DNA from: Photorhabdus asymbiotica
Lineage (GTDB): Bacteria > Pseudomonadota > Gammaproteobacteria > Enterobacterales > Enterobacteriaceae
Reading direction: 5' to 3'
NCBI RefSeq assembly: GCF_003634575.1
Contig: NZ_RBLJ01000001.1
Coordinates: 1,178,001-1,242,000, forward strand
DNA: 64,000 nt
The position numbers and the translations under genes were made by a program. Below the pieces are notes generated by a model, which had not been told where the DNA came from, did not search any database, and worked only from the letters and a program-made list of their open reading frames with translations. This document shows, in pieces, positions 1 to 9,239 of the stretch (the stretch's first letter is position 1; each line of letters opens with the position of its first letter).

Positions 1-114
1 AACCATAATCTTAAGAAGTAAATTATTATTCACCACTAAATTTTTCTTAAAATAAATTCAGAAAAATCTCCCCCTTTAGATTCCTTACATCCTATATCCG
101 CTTTTTTATGAACA
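1..114. other. Left edge, no gene seen
   Basis: AT-rich sequence between the left window edge and the first ERIC element. I see no start codon with a ribosome binding site and no convincing terminator hairpin. It may be the downstream region of the MATE gene that lies to its right on the minus strand. Confidence 0.4.
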
Positions 115-241
115 TATACCCTTCATCCTTCAAGTTGCCTCTTTGTTGGCTGCACTCACTCACCCCGGTCACAGAGTTATCTATGCTCCCGGGGATTCGT
201 TCACTTGCCGCCGCGCTGCAACTCGAAATCTATTGGGTATA
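115..241 (+). repeat. ERIC element (GC-arm subtype)
   Basis: Full-length element of about 127 bp that begins TATACCC and ends GGGTATA, with the ERIC core (caccccggtcac ... gctcccgggg) that forms a long imperfect hairpin. It lies just downstream of the MATE gene (minus strand). The central arms are CCCCGG/CCGGGG, as in the copies at 26455 and 63072. Confidence 0.9.
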
Positions 242-271
242 GATTATTTACCAAAATATTCTGTAGTTAAA

Positions 272-1630
272 TCAGGAAATTAACCGAGAAATTATTGTAT
301 TCCGTCTAACCCTTAATATAATAAATAGCAAAATAGCATTCACAAGAAGCCCCAAAACCAACCCATACCAAAACCCTATAATTCCCATATTCTCGGTTAC
401 CAAGTCTGTCAAAGCTAAAATAAATCCTAATGGAAAACCAATTAACCAATAACCAAATAAAGGCGCATAAAATACCGATCGGGTATCATGAAAGCCCCGT
501 AAAATACCAGATAAAGCCGCCTGACAAGAGTCAAAAAATTGGAACAGGCATAATAGAAAAATTATATTAGTCGCGATTATTATGACTTCATGGTCGTTAG
601 TATAGAGTGAAACAAATGAATCTGCGAAATAGTAAATTAAAACACCAATAAATGCAGAAATAGATAAAATCAAAGCAATTGATATCTTTATAGTACCTGT
701 TAATGAGGTTTTATCTCTCCTCCCAATACAGGAACCGACTCTTACTGTCACCGCGGCTGCAATTCCCCCAGTTATAGTATAGATAATAGAGGTAATATTA
801 AGCATAATATTATGTGCAGCAATGACTTGAGCACCTAAAGGAGCGGCAGTGATAGCAATCACATCCAGAAAAACCATTTCAACAAAAAGAGCCAATCCAC
901 TTGGAATACTAATATAAAAAGTTCTAATTAAATCATGATATTTTGGCAAACTGAAATCTAGCCTATATCGACGATATTCATTCTTTAGCAAAAAATAGAT
1001 AATCAGGCATACAGCGCTTAGATTATTAATAATTGCCGTTGTAATACCAGCACCAATACCTCCCATTTCTGGCAAACCCAGTTTTCCATAAATGAATATA
1101 TAATTTAATGGTATATTCAACAATAAAGCACCAGCAGACAAATACATGGCGGCTTTTGTATCTTCCAATCCTTGTAGAAAGGAACGAAAAACATTAAATA
1201 TCATAACACTAGGAACACCACATGCCATAACCAGAACATAGCCCTGGGTAATTTCTAAAATATGCTCATCAATACCTATAAACGAAAATAACCAGCTAAC
1301 TAATATTAATAAAAAAATTATTGGTATCGAAAGTATCACCGCCAGAAACAAATAATTCCTAAGACTTGCTTTAATCCCTTCGTCATCATGTTGCGCTTTC
1401 TGCTTTGCTACATCTGCTGCCAGCATGATAATCATCCCATACCCTAATACAAATATAGGAAACCAAATACTACTTCCTAATGTTACGGCTGCTAAATCAG
1501 CTGTAGCATAGTGACCAGACATCACAATATCGACAAAACTCATTGCCGTACGTGCTATCTGACTAACGATGATAGGTAAAGAGAAAAATAATAGTTTTTT
1601 TAACTCCAGCCGGTTCGAAAACTTAGCCAT
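272..1630 (-). CDS. MATE family multidrug/Na+ efflux transporter
   Basis: A 452-residue polytopic membrane protein with about 12 hydrophobic segments in two repeated halves, typical of MATE exporters (usual length 440-480). The opening segment with PIIVSQIARTAMSFVDIVM, followed by SGHYATADLAA, matches the first-helix signature of the NorM/YdhE branch, which exchanges Na+ or H+ for cationic drugs across the inner membrane. The ATG at 1630 is followed by a short basic N-terminus, as expected for an inner-membrane protein. The gene stands alone, between an ERIC copy downstream and an AT-rich intergenic stretch upstream. The substrate cannot be told from the sequence; export of a secondary metabolite is as possible as drug efflux. 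Confidence 0.9.
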   Translation of the reverse strand: MAKFSNRLELKKLLFFSLPIIVSQIARTAMSFVDIVMSGHYATADLAAVTLGSSIWFPIFVLGYGMIIMLAADVAKQKAQHDDEGIKASLRNYLFLAVILSIPIIFLLILVSWLFSFIGIDEHILEITQGYVLVMACGVPSVMIFNVFRSFLQGLEDTKAAMYLSAGALLLNIPLNYIFIYGKLGLPEMGGIGAGITTAIINNLSAVCLIIYFLLKNEYRRYRLDFSLPKYHDLIRTFYISIPSGLALFVEMVFLDVIAITAAPLGAQVIAAHNIMLNITSIIYTITGGIAAAVTVRVGSCIGRRDKTSLTGTIKISIALILSISAFIGVLIYYFADSFVSLYTNDHEVIIIATNIIFLLCLFQFFDSCQAALSGILRGFHDTRSVFYAPLFGYWLIGFPLGFILALTDLVTENMGIIGFWYGLVLGLLVNAILLFIILRVRRNTIISRLIS

Positions 1631-2019
1631 AAAAATTCCATTAATTTATTGATTAGTACCAATATTGGTCATACTAACAATAAATTACGACCAAAATTAT
1701 TTAGAAAAGTTTGAAAAATTAGCATGATGAGTATACCTTCTATTTTCTCTCAGGCAACAACGAAGCAATAAATTAAAGCAATCTAACGAAAACTAACTAT
1801 TTCACAGAAATTTTTGTGATCTTTCTAAAAGATTGAATATTTATTTTCGTATTTTGTTCTCATTTTTTATTTTAAAAGTTAATGTTACTTGTCTAAAATC
1901 ATTGATGCCTTTTGTGACAATATCCACATAATTAAAAAATAAAGGCAGCAGACATATAACTGAAGCAAAATAAAATAATTAGTCACTTTTTAAAATTATT
2001 TCTTTAATTAATAAATGAT
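1631..2019. promoter_or_regulatory. AT-rich divergent intergenic region
   Basis: About 390 bp of very AT-rich DNA between the MATE gene (leftward) and the ERIC copy that precedes the sulfhydrylase gene (rightward). It must hold the promoter of the MATE gene. I see no operator palindrome that I can name and no open frame with a ribosome binding site. Confidence 0.4.
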
Positions 2020-2146
2020 TATACCCAATAGATTTCAAGATGCATCGCGACGGCAAGGGAGCGAATCCCCGGGAGCATAGATAACTCTGTGACTGGGGTG
2101 AGTGAAAGCAGCCAACAAAGCAGCAGCTTGAAAGATGAAGGGTATA
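2020..2146 (-). repeat. ERIC element
   Basis: Full-length element in the opposite orientation to the copy at 115 (begins TATACCCAATAGATTTC, ends GAAGGGTATA). The central arms are a mixed pair (CCCCGG on one side, CTGGGG on the other), leaving a G-U or A-C position and making it an intermediate between the two ERIC subtypes in this window. It lies 112 bp before the sulfhydrylase start and would be transcribed into that gene's leader if the promoter is upstream of it. Confidence 0.9.
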
Positions 2147-2257
2147 AATTAAGCTCCTTATGAGAAATCATAAATGGGACTATGGTTCTAATAAAAACCA
2201 CTACAACTATTCACCCAAAATACATGTCATCTTACCGATATAAAGAAGAGATCAAAA

Positions 2258-3532
2258 ATGAAACCAGAAACTCTTGCTATCCACGGCGGATATTCTCCTG
2301 ACCCAACAACTAAAGCTGTTGCCGTTCCTATCTATCAAACGACATCTTATGCGTTTGACGATACTCAACACGGCGCCGATCTGTTTGATTTAAAGGTCGA
2401 GGGAAACATCTATTCCCGTATTATGAACCCAACCAATGACGTACTAGAAAAACGGGTTGCTCTACTTGAAGGCGGGATAGCCGCATTAGCCGTTGCATCG
2501 GGTATGGCTGCCGTTACCTGCGCAATTCAATCCATTGCTAGCATCGGAGATAACATTGTATCCGTCGCTAAGTTATATGGCGGTACTCATAACCTGCTGG
2601 CTCACACATTACCTCGATTCGGTATTGAGACCCGATTTGCTGAACACAACGATATTGCCGCATTAGAATCACTGATTGATGATCGTACTAAAGCGGTATT
2701 TTGTGAATCTATCGGTAATCCAGCGGGTAACATTGTTGATCTGAAAAAATTTGCAGAAGTGGCTCATCGTCATGGCGTTCCCTTAATTGTTGACAATACT
2801 GTCGCCACCCCTGTACTTTGCCGCCCCTTCGAGCATGGCGCTGACATTGTTATTCACTCTCTAACCAAGTATATGGGAGGGCATGGTAACTCTATTGGTG
2901 GCATTATTGTGGATTCTGGCAATTTCCCCTGGAAAAAGCATCAGCAACGCTTTGCGATATTAACTACTCCAGACCCGTCCTACCATAACGTCACCTATAC
3001 CGAGCAATTCGGCAAAGCTGCATTTATCGGACATTGTCGTGTCGTACCGTTACGTAATATGGGAGCAGCATTGTCTCCTTTTAATGCCTTCCTTATTTTA
3101 CAAGGATTGGAAACACTGGCGTTAAGAATGGAGCGTCATACTGAAAATGCACTGAAAGTTGCTCATTATCTGCAAGATCACCCTCAAGTTAGCTGGGTAA
3201 AATATGCAGGACTGCCAAACCATCCAGAACATGAACTGGCACAACAGTATGTCAATGGGAAACCATCGGCGCTCCTTTCCTTTGGTATTAAAGGTGGAAA
3301 AGAATCCGGTGCAAAATTTATTGACGCGTTAAAGCTGATTGTGCGCCTGGTTAATATTGGTGATGCTAAATCACTCGCTTGCCACCCAGCGTCAACAACT
3401 CACAGCCAATTAAATGATGAGGAGTTAATTAAAGCCGGCGTATCACATGATATGATCCGTCTATCAATCGGCATTGAACATATTGATGATATTATTGCCG
3501 ATCTTGCCCAAGCTTTGGATGCATCGAAATAA
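2258..3532 (+). CDS. O-acetylhomoserine sulfhydrylase / aminocarboxypropyltransferase
   Basis: A 424-residue PLP enzyme of the Cys/Met metabolism family (fold type I). The start ETLAIHGGYSPDPTTKAVAVP, the YSRIMNPT segment, the GGTHNL loop and the Schiff-base lysine in HSLTKYMGGHG are hallmarks of the MetY/Met17 branch. That branch makes homocysteine from O-acetylhomoserine and sulfide, or transfers other thiols. The length fits MetY (about 425-430) rather than MetB/MetC (about 390). It starts at the ATG at 2258 after a weak purine-rich ribosome binding site. It is monocistronic and convergent with the copper-receptor gene, with a strong shared terminator between them. Enteric bacteria usually make methionine by MetA/MetB/MetC, so this is either a parallel sulfhydrylation route or a secondary-metabolism enzyme. 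Confidence 0.9.
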   Translation: MKPETLAIHGGYSPDPTTKAVAVPIYQTTSYAFDDTQHGADLFDLKVEGNIYSRIMNPTNDVLEKRVALLEGGIAALAVASGMAAVTCAIQSIASIGDNIVSVAKLYGGTHNLLAHTLPRFGIETRFAEHNDIAALESLIDDRTKAVFCESIGNPAGNIVDLKKFAEVAHRHGVPLIVDNTVATPVLCRPFEHGADIVIHSLTKYMGGHGNSIGGIIVDSGNFPWKKHQQRFAILTTPDPSYHNVTYTEQFGKAAFIGHCRVVPLRNMGAALSPFNAFLILQGLETLALRMERHTENALKVAHYLQDHPQVSWVKYAGLPNHPEHELAQQYVNGKPSALLSFGIKGGKESGAKFIDALKLIVRLVNIGDAKSLACHPASTTHSQLNDEELIKAGVSHDMIRLSIGIEHIDDIIADLAQALDASK

Positions 3533-3611
3533 TTCAGAATAACCATATACACACCCCGTTTTGATGAGGCTGTCGCAAAAGGACGGGGTTTTACGGCGCA
3601 TCGGATAAATA

Positions 3612-3636
3612 GTGGCGTCCAATCACTGGACGCCAC
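3612..3636. terminator. Bidirectional terminator hairpin
   Basis: Perfect 10-bp inverted repeat GTGGCGTCCA / TGGACGCCAC with a 5-nt loop, between the converging sulfhydrylase gene and the TonB-receptor gene. It is followed on the + strand by TTTCTAATT and flanked on the minus strand by an AT-rich tract, so it probably serves both genes. Confidence 0.8.
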
Positions 3637-3643
3637 TTTCTAA

Positions 3644-5725
3644 TTAAAATGTGACATTCATTTTAGCCCACACCGTCCTACCCGGTTCATTCACTGAAGT
3701 ATTCGCTGAATAACCAAAGGTGCTATTACCGGCAAGGTTAAGATGTTCGCTGTATTCTTTATCTAAAATATTGTCGATGCCAGCGCTAACTTTGACATTT
3801 TTATTAACCTTATAAGCAACGTTCGCAGAAAGTACACCAAAACCTGGGCTGCTTTCAAAATCTTTACCAACCACGTTTCCTTGATTTACAGCAATCCGAT
3901 GTTGACTGCTCACCAAACGCCACAAACCGGTACTACTCCAATCGCCACGTTCATAAGTCAATCCAAAACGGGCTTCCAGAGGTGGAATCTGAGGCATCGG
4001 CTTATTATCCGTGGTGTTTTCCCCCCAGGAATAAGCCAGGCTGGCATCCGTTTTCCAATGCTCTGTCAGTTGATAACCAAAGCCCATCTCTCCCCCCATA
4101 ATATTGGCATTGACATTATCAGCCTGACTAATGCGGGCATTGTGCGGGCTATATCTAAATAAAATGAAATCATTTACACGCCCTACGTAAGCGGATACCC
4201 AGCTATTAAAACGTTCACTGGTATATTGAGCACCGATATCAAGTTGGGTAGTTTTCTCGCTTTTCACCCCATCAAAAGCGCTGGCACTGCCAGCCGGACC
4301 ATATTTAGGCGAAAAGAGTTCCCAATAATCAGGAAAACGCTCGGTATAGCCAACACCGGCATAAAACATTAGTGGTACATCCGCAAGAGTATGCTCTAAG
4401 CGCATAAAACCACTTGGCAAGGTATCATTGCGTTCTTTCTCACTATTTCCAGCAAATCTTTTTACCAAAGTGCGATCAAGACGAGCACCGGTTATCAACT
4501 CACTCTGTTCTGTGGCATACCAGGTCAATTCACTAAACAAACCATAATTACGGAATTGGGCATCCTTTTGCCATGCACCGCCAGCTTTATTACGATGGGT
4601 ATTGGTTTGCGTATCTGCACCACCTTCCAGTTTGAAGTCTTGCCATAGCCAGGTCCCCATCGCTCTCCCTCCCACGACACGGCGATCCAGTTGCATCGAC
4701 ATACCGTGGTTCATATTCATGTGCATACCACACATATGCTTACAGGTCGAAGAAGACATGCCCATGTTCGGAGAACGCAGGGTGATATTGTCCATAATAT
4801 GGTTGGTGTAGTTGTAATAAACCTGAGCTTCAACTTTATCAAGAACTTCACTAATGTTAGATTTCTCAAAACGCAGGCCGAGACTTTCACGTTTGAATTG
4901 TGAGCCATCCATGCCACGTCCAGCATAGCGTGCCTCCCCATCACCTTTTCCTGCGGTCAATTCTAGCAAGGTATCTTTATCTGGCGTCCACCCTAATGCC
5001 AGATCACTATTCCATTTATCCCAACGAGACGGAACACGATACCCACTGCCATCTTTATAATCATCTGAACGGGATTTATTCCCCATTAAACGTAAATATC
5101 CCAATTCACTGCCGATACTGGCATCAACATTGCCATCCCAACGACTATTTGAACCCGTCAGTCCACTGGCATTGACCTTTACCCCCGGCTCATCGAATCG
5201 GGGATGTTCACGTTCAAACCTTATAGTACCTGCTGAAGCACCCGGCCCCCACAGCACGGATTGAGGCCCTTTAATCACCGTCAGCAAATCATAACTTTCC
5301 GGTGAAATATAAGATGAAGGTGCATCCATTCTGCCCGGACAAGCGCCCAACATTTCTGAACCATCAGTTAAGATCTTAAGCCTTGAACCAAACATTCCCC
5401 GAAATACCGGGTCACCATTAGTTCCACCATTACGGATTTGTGAAAACCCGGGTATGGTTTTTAAATAATCAGAGCCATCACTTGCTGGAACGGGCTGACG
5501 GGGAGTTTTTGGCGAAGTGACAATTGCCAAAGGAGAACGCAAAGGAGCTGTTACAGTGATTACATCGCCATCATTAATTTTGGGGCCATTCTGATGCTCA
5601 TGTGAATCTGATGTAGTTTCAGCCGCATAGCCATTGAAAGCAGCTAACAGAAAAAGCGGCATTGCCGAACTAATACAACGAGATAACCTATTTTTTTTAT
5701 GAGAATAATTTCTTTCAAACATCAT
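3644..5725 (-). CDS. TonB-dependent outer-membrane copper receptor
   Basis: A 693-residue TonB-dependent receptor. Residues 1 to about 34 form a Sec signal peptide ending near GYAA. A TonB-box-like segment (DVITVTAP) follows, then a plug domain (about 70-200) and a 22-strand barrel that closes with RTVWAKMNVTF. The family is the OprC/NosA copper receptor subgroup: the plug carries the MLGACPGRMDAP motif, and around residues 320-345 an extracellular loop is very rich in Met, His and Cys (HMCGMHMNMNHGM), well suited to bind Cu(I)/Cu(II). Upstream on the same strand is a DUF2946 protein, a frequent neighbour of such receptors, so the two probably work together in copper uptake or sensing. Proposed ligand: copper, inferred from the family and the loop composition. 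Confidence 0.9.
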   Translation of the reverse strand: MMFERNYSHKKNRLSRCISSAMPLFLLAAFNGYAAETTSDSHEHQNGPKINDGDVITVTAPLRSPLAIVTSPKTPRQPVPASDGSDYLKTIPGFSQIRNGGTNGDPVFRGMFGSRLKILTDGSEMLGACPGRMDAPSSYISPESYDLLTVIKGPQSVLWGPGASAGTIRFEREHPRFDEPGVKVNASGLTGSNSRWDGNVDASIGSELGYLRLMGNKSRSDDYKDGSGYRVPSRWDKWNSDLALGWTPDKDTLLELTAGKGDGEARYAGRGMDGSQFKRESLGLRFEKSNISEVLDKVEAQVYYNYTNHIMDNITLRSPNMGMSSSTCKHMCGMHMNMNHGMSMQLDRRVVGGRAMGTWLWQDFKLEGGADTQTNTHRNKAGGAWQKDAQFRNYGLFSELTWYATEQSELITGARLDRTLVKRFAGNSEKERNDTLPSGFMRLEHTLADVPLMFYAGVGYTERFPDYWELFSPKYGPAGSASAFDGVKSEKTTQLDIGAQYTSERFNSWVSAYVGRVNDFILFRYSPHNARISQADNVNANIMGGEMGFGYQLTEHWKTDASLAYSWGENTTDNKPMPQIPPLEARFGLTYERGDWSSTGLWRLVSSQHRIAVNQGNVVGKDFESSPGFGVLSANVAYKVNKNVKVSAGIDNILDKEYSEHLNLAGNSTFGYSANTSVNEPGRTVWAKMNVTF

Positions 5726-5877
5726 TTTTCCTTAATGCGAATCCACCTCTTGAAAGATATCTCCCTCAAAAGTGGAATACGTCACAGAACCAAACCAAAC
5801 AGTTTTGGCATAAACAGACTTTTCCTGACTTTACAATTAGCAGGACAAAGCATTTCGTTATGTTTAAATCAATGGGA

Positions 5878-6360
5878 TCAGAGCTGTCCAGGCGGAGCGC
5901 GAGGTAACGAATCAGAAAAGATGAAATGCGGCAGAAAGGAAGCTACGGTTTGAATCGGTGGTGGTCGTGCAGTCAGCGAGGTTGACCAAAATAGCGGTGT
6001 ATTCGCCAAATCCAGCATGGGTACATGGATCAAAAAAACGCAGTATCCACAGGCAATATCTTCCAACATCGACATACCACCACCAGCATGCATACCCATC
6101 TGCATGCCATCATGATGGTTAGTACCGGAAGAAACGTGTGATGCGGAAGAAACCTCAGAATGAGACATATTCCTGGGCATATCATCGTTAGATGATATCA
6201 CCATATGGCAATCGACCACTTTCGATGAATGAGCCTCACCAATGCGCGCATGTTCCAGTGACCGAGAAATCACTGGCGCAATAAACAACATCAGTATCGC
6301 GAATATACCGAGCCAAGCTGGCTGGCGGCCCCGCGATGTGTAAAATTGGATCAGTGACAC
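5878..6360 (-). CDS. DUF2946 family copper-associated protein
   Basis: A small protein with one N-terminal hydrophobic segment (WLGIFAILMLFIAPVIS) and a periplasmic part rich in His, Met and Cys (DCHMVISS, NHHDGMQMGMHAGGGMSM, CGYCVFL). This pattern fits DUF2946, a family usually found beside TonB-dependent copper receptors and thought to bind copper. The frame is open up to an ATG at 6462. The extra 34 residues there look unlike the family, so I prefer the GTG at 6360, preceded by AGG at 6 nt; the start is uncertain. The stop codon is about 150 bp before the receptor gene on the same strand, consistent with a two-gene copper operon. The C-terminal tail after LIHVP is Pro-rich. Confidence 0.65.
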   Translation of the reverse strand: MSLIQFYTSRGRQPAWLGIFAILMLFIAPVISRSLEHARIGEAHSSKVVDCHMVISSNDDMPRNMSHSEVSSASHVSSGTNHHDGMQMGMHAGGGMSMLEDIACGYCVFLIHVPMLDLANTPLFWSTSLTARPPPIQTVASFLPHFIFSDSLPRAPPGQL

Positions 6361-6462
6361 ACTAAGCCTATTCTTGTAGAGAACACATTCAGGGCCGGGA
6401 TTGTACGTATTTAACGACCAAATGTTAAAACACTTTATACAAGAATGTCGCTTTGACGACAA

Positions 6463-7335
6463 AATTTGATGTTTTTCTCAGGTTAGCGAGATGGATTATG
6501 TTCATTAACTCGACTAAAAATATCGAAAATCCAGCTTGTCATAATAACCGCATTCTTAACAAGATAAACGTAACGATAAAAGCCAACGGTACCTAACGTG
6601 AAACTAATTGCTCGCCCTTTACTATTTAGGAAACCATTGGCCGCATAATTTCTAAATAAATGACAACAATACCCACAATCTACGTGAATTCCAAATGAAC
6701 ACCGAACAAAATCACAGAGATTAACGTCACATGCAATAAGGTAGATTTGACTAAGTATATCTACACAATACTGTTTCCATATTGACTTTTACCATATAAC
6801 CCATAGAGCTTCATATTACAGCCACATTTTTTTATCCTTTTACAAAAAACACTCATTAGAAAAACCTTAAGTCATGCAACTTTTTTCGATTGTAAACATC
6901 AGAAAAAATGCACACTTAAGGTCTCTATAGCTGAAATACAACACATGATAAATCGGAATAAGGAGGTCAGTCTTCCAGACGGAATTTCCGATTAATTAAG
7001 AATAGTCTTAAAAATAAACTCATTGATATTATTTTGTGATTTAGGTAACATTTTTTGACATGAACAGATATTCACCACACACGAATAATATCTGATTAAT
7101 TTTTGACACTTAATTATTTAATTCTGATAGTTTTTCACTAGAAGGGAAAAAACAAAAAAAATTTACCTTTATGAACACTAATGAAAACAGATTATTGTAC
7201 TGCATTAGTGCAGAAAAACAGCGTTTTGTTATAACAACATTGATAAAAAGATGCCCATTTAAGACACACCAGAAAATCAGCAAAAGAGCTGTTTCAATGA
7301 ACCAGCACTAATTACATCTTTTTTTAGGGGCATAT
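6463..7335. other. Long AT-rich intergenic region
   Basis: About 870 bp between divergent genes with no open frame that carries a ribosome binding site. One 8-bp inverted repeat is visible (AATCGGAA at 6951, TTCCGATT at 6986) around an AGGAGGT sequence; it could be a remnant of a small gene or an RNA hairpin. The promoters of the DUF2946/receptor pair and of the beta-propeller gene must lie here. No metal-regulator box was recognised. Confidence 0.4.
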
Positions 7336-9027
7336 TTGAGGGAAGTTTTAATAAGAACTTTACTTGCTCCATTACTTAAACTTAAAACTCTGGAGAAAAT
7401 TGTGACTTTATGTACCAAAACAGTTCCCAAAATTTGGGGCATCATTACTAAACAATTAAACATAAGCAACCATACATTCAAAATGTCGGCTTGGAAAAAT
7501 CATTGCGAATCTGCGTTAAATGATGCTTTAGTTTATGCTCTGCATTCTTACCGATTCTTACTCCACCATTTGAGTGTGATTTACCGAAATATTTTATTGA
7601 TCCCGTTTCTTCTTTGCGAATTATTATTGGCAACCCCATCATTCGCACAAACAGAGATACCTTTAAAAACATCAGATATTCGAACTTCTATCGGTCCAGT
7701 AGTAAAGGGTGGAGTATACAACTATGCGCCTTCCGTGATGTTGGACGGGGTATATCGGATGTGGTGGTGTGGTTCCGATCCCACTCATCCCGGTGACCAT
7801 ATTTTCTATGCCGAATCTTCATCTCTTGATGGCCCTTTCCGTGCCCGTGGGGGTAAAGATGCCTACCAGATTGTTTTTTCTCCTAATAAGGCGGTAGACG
7901 CATTTGATAAAGTCCATACCTGCGATCCCTCGGTCATACGAGTTAACGGCACATATTATATGTATTATGGTGGATGGAACAGTATTCGCACTGAAACCGG
8001 AGGTATAACAAAAATTGGCCTCGCAACCAGTACTGACGGAATTAACTGGACACGTGCAAATAATGGTAATCCGATAATCTTACCCGCTAACAAGAAACTA
8101 GATGGCAATCCTTATGGAGCAGGACAACCCTCCGTGTCCTATCTCAATGGCATGTTTTACCTTATGTACACCGATACGACCGGAGCAAATTCTCTAGATA
8201 AAATTTACGGCGGCGGGGGGCAATATGTCTTAAGATCTCCCAATCCAACCTTTCAAAGTGAAGTTGAAGAACTCACTCCTAATGGATTCGTCACAAAAAC
8301 GGAAGAAAATCATACCGAATACCGTCAAAACTATTGGGTAAGCGTCGACATGCAGTTCTCAGATGCACTCAATGCATGGATAGTGGCTCACAATGATGGC
8401 TCCAGACTATCTTTAAGCTTTTATCCGCCAGACTTCTCTACGAAAATTTACAACGATGTCCAATTAAGTACCTCCACTGTAGAAGGTCCCGGTATTGTAT
8501 CAAGACCGGATAAGCACTCAGTTGTCTCAAGTACCGGACAGTGCAGTATACTGCCAATCGATGTTATCAATGCAACTGCACGTAATTTCCCTCGTATGTC
8601 GCCTACAAATTTGGCACATATTGGTATCGACGTCAGTGCTGGAATGAGCTGTAAAAATATGCTTCCCAGTCAGGTAGCAAACATCTACGAAGGTTACGGA
8701 ATCAAAGCAGCCGGTTTACCTTTAACATTTGTTATATCTGGAACGCGTTTTCAAGCTGAGTCAATTCGGACAATTCAGTTCTTAACTAAGAATTTCGTTG
8801 AAGTCACGCCTGAGATTTTCCATGTCATTCCATATGGCGCTTCATTAAAAATCGGTGCTCCCGTTATTGGTACAACTGGACAACCAGCCGCATTTCTTCT
8901 TGATTCCGCTAAATGGCCAGTAAATGGATTAAAGATAATCAGGGATAATAAATCATCTATTAAGATGGTACCGTCAGCTGAATACGATTCCTATCCAACA
9001 AAACATCCACTCTACCTGGTGCAATAA
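7336..9027 (+). CDS. Secreted five-bladed beta-propeller protein, glycosidase-like (GH43/GH130-like)
   Basis: A frame of up to 563 codons. After a hydrophobic export segment around residues 84-104 (ending ATPSFA) come blade-like repeats: YNYAPSVMLDGVYRMWW, CDPSVIRVNGTYYMYYGG, GQPSVSYLNGMFYLMYTD. The 'PSV...G.YYMYY' pattern with ASSxDGxNW-type turns is that of five-bladed propeller glycosidases (GH32/43/62/68/130 superfamilies). The C-terminal 150 residues look like a separate beta domain. The start is uncertain: the TTG at 7336 has AGGGG 5 nt upstream but leaves about 83 residues before the signal peptide; GTG 7576 or ATG 7483 would give a shorter N-terminus. No neighbouring sugar genes. Substrate unknown; the catalytic acids cannot be assigned by eye, so it could be a binding protein instead. 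Confidence 0.65.
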   Translation: MREVLIRTLLAPLLKLKTLEKIVTLCTKTVPKIWGIITKQLNISNHTFKMSAWKNHCESALNDALVYALHSYRFLLHHLSVIYRNILLIPFLLCELLLATPSFAQTEIPLKTSDIRTSIGPVVKGGVYNYAPSVMLDGVYRMWWCGSDPTHPGDHIFYAESSSLDGPFRARGGKDAYQIVFSPNKAVDAFDKVHTCDPSVIRVNGTYYMYYGGWNSIRTETGGITKIGLATSTDGINWTRANNGNPIILPANKKLDGNPYGAGQPSVSYLNGMFYLMYTDTTGANSLDKIYGGGGQYVLRSPNPTFQSEVEELTPNGFVTKTEENHTEYRQNYWVSVDMQFSDALNAWIVAHNDGSRLSLSFYPPDFSTKIYNDVQLSTSTVEGPGIVSRPDKHSVVSSTGQCSILPIDVINATARNFPRMSPTNLAHIGIDVSAGMSCKNMLPSQVANIYEGYGIKAAGLPLTFVISGTRFQAESIRTIQFLTKNFVEVTPEIFHVIPYGASLKIGAPVIGTTGQPAAFLLDSAKWPVNGLKIIRDNKSSIKMVPSAEYDSYPTKHPLYLVQ

Positions 9028-9239
9028 ACATTTCACCCAACCGAGTCAAGCATAGCAACTTCTTAATATGCTGAGCTTCGATGTTACCTCATGGTCGTAG
9101 ACACGATATTGAATGTTCACGGCCATATATTGACAAGATGAATTTTAGGATGAAATTTTCAAATTACCGATAAAACAATAATGCAAGCCATTGAATCTAT
9201 AAACCTTTCCCTTGATTAGAGTAAGAATGTCAAGATCTG

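Noticed and set aside
2019..2201. 60-codon frame on the minus strand
   Set aside because: Lies almost wholly in an ERIC element; same for frames at 22378, 22406, 26708, 26791, 58181 and 63037.
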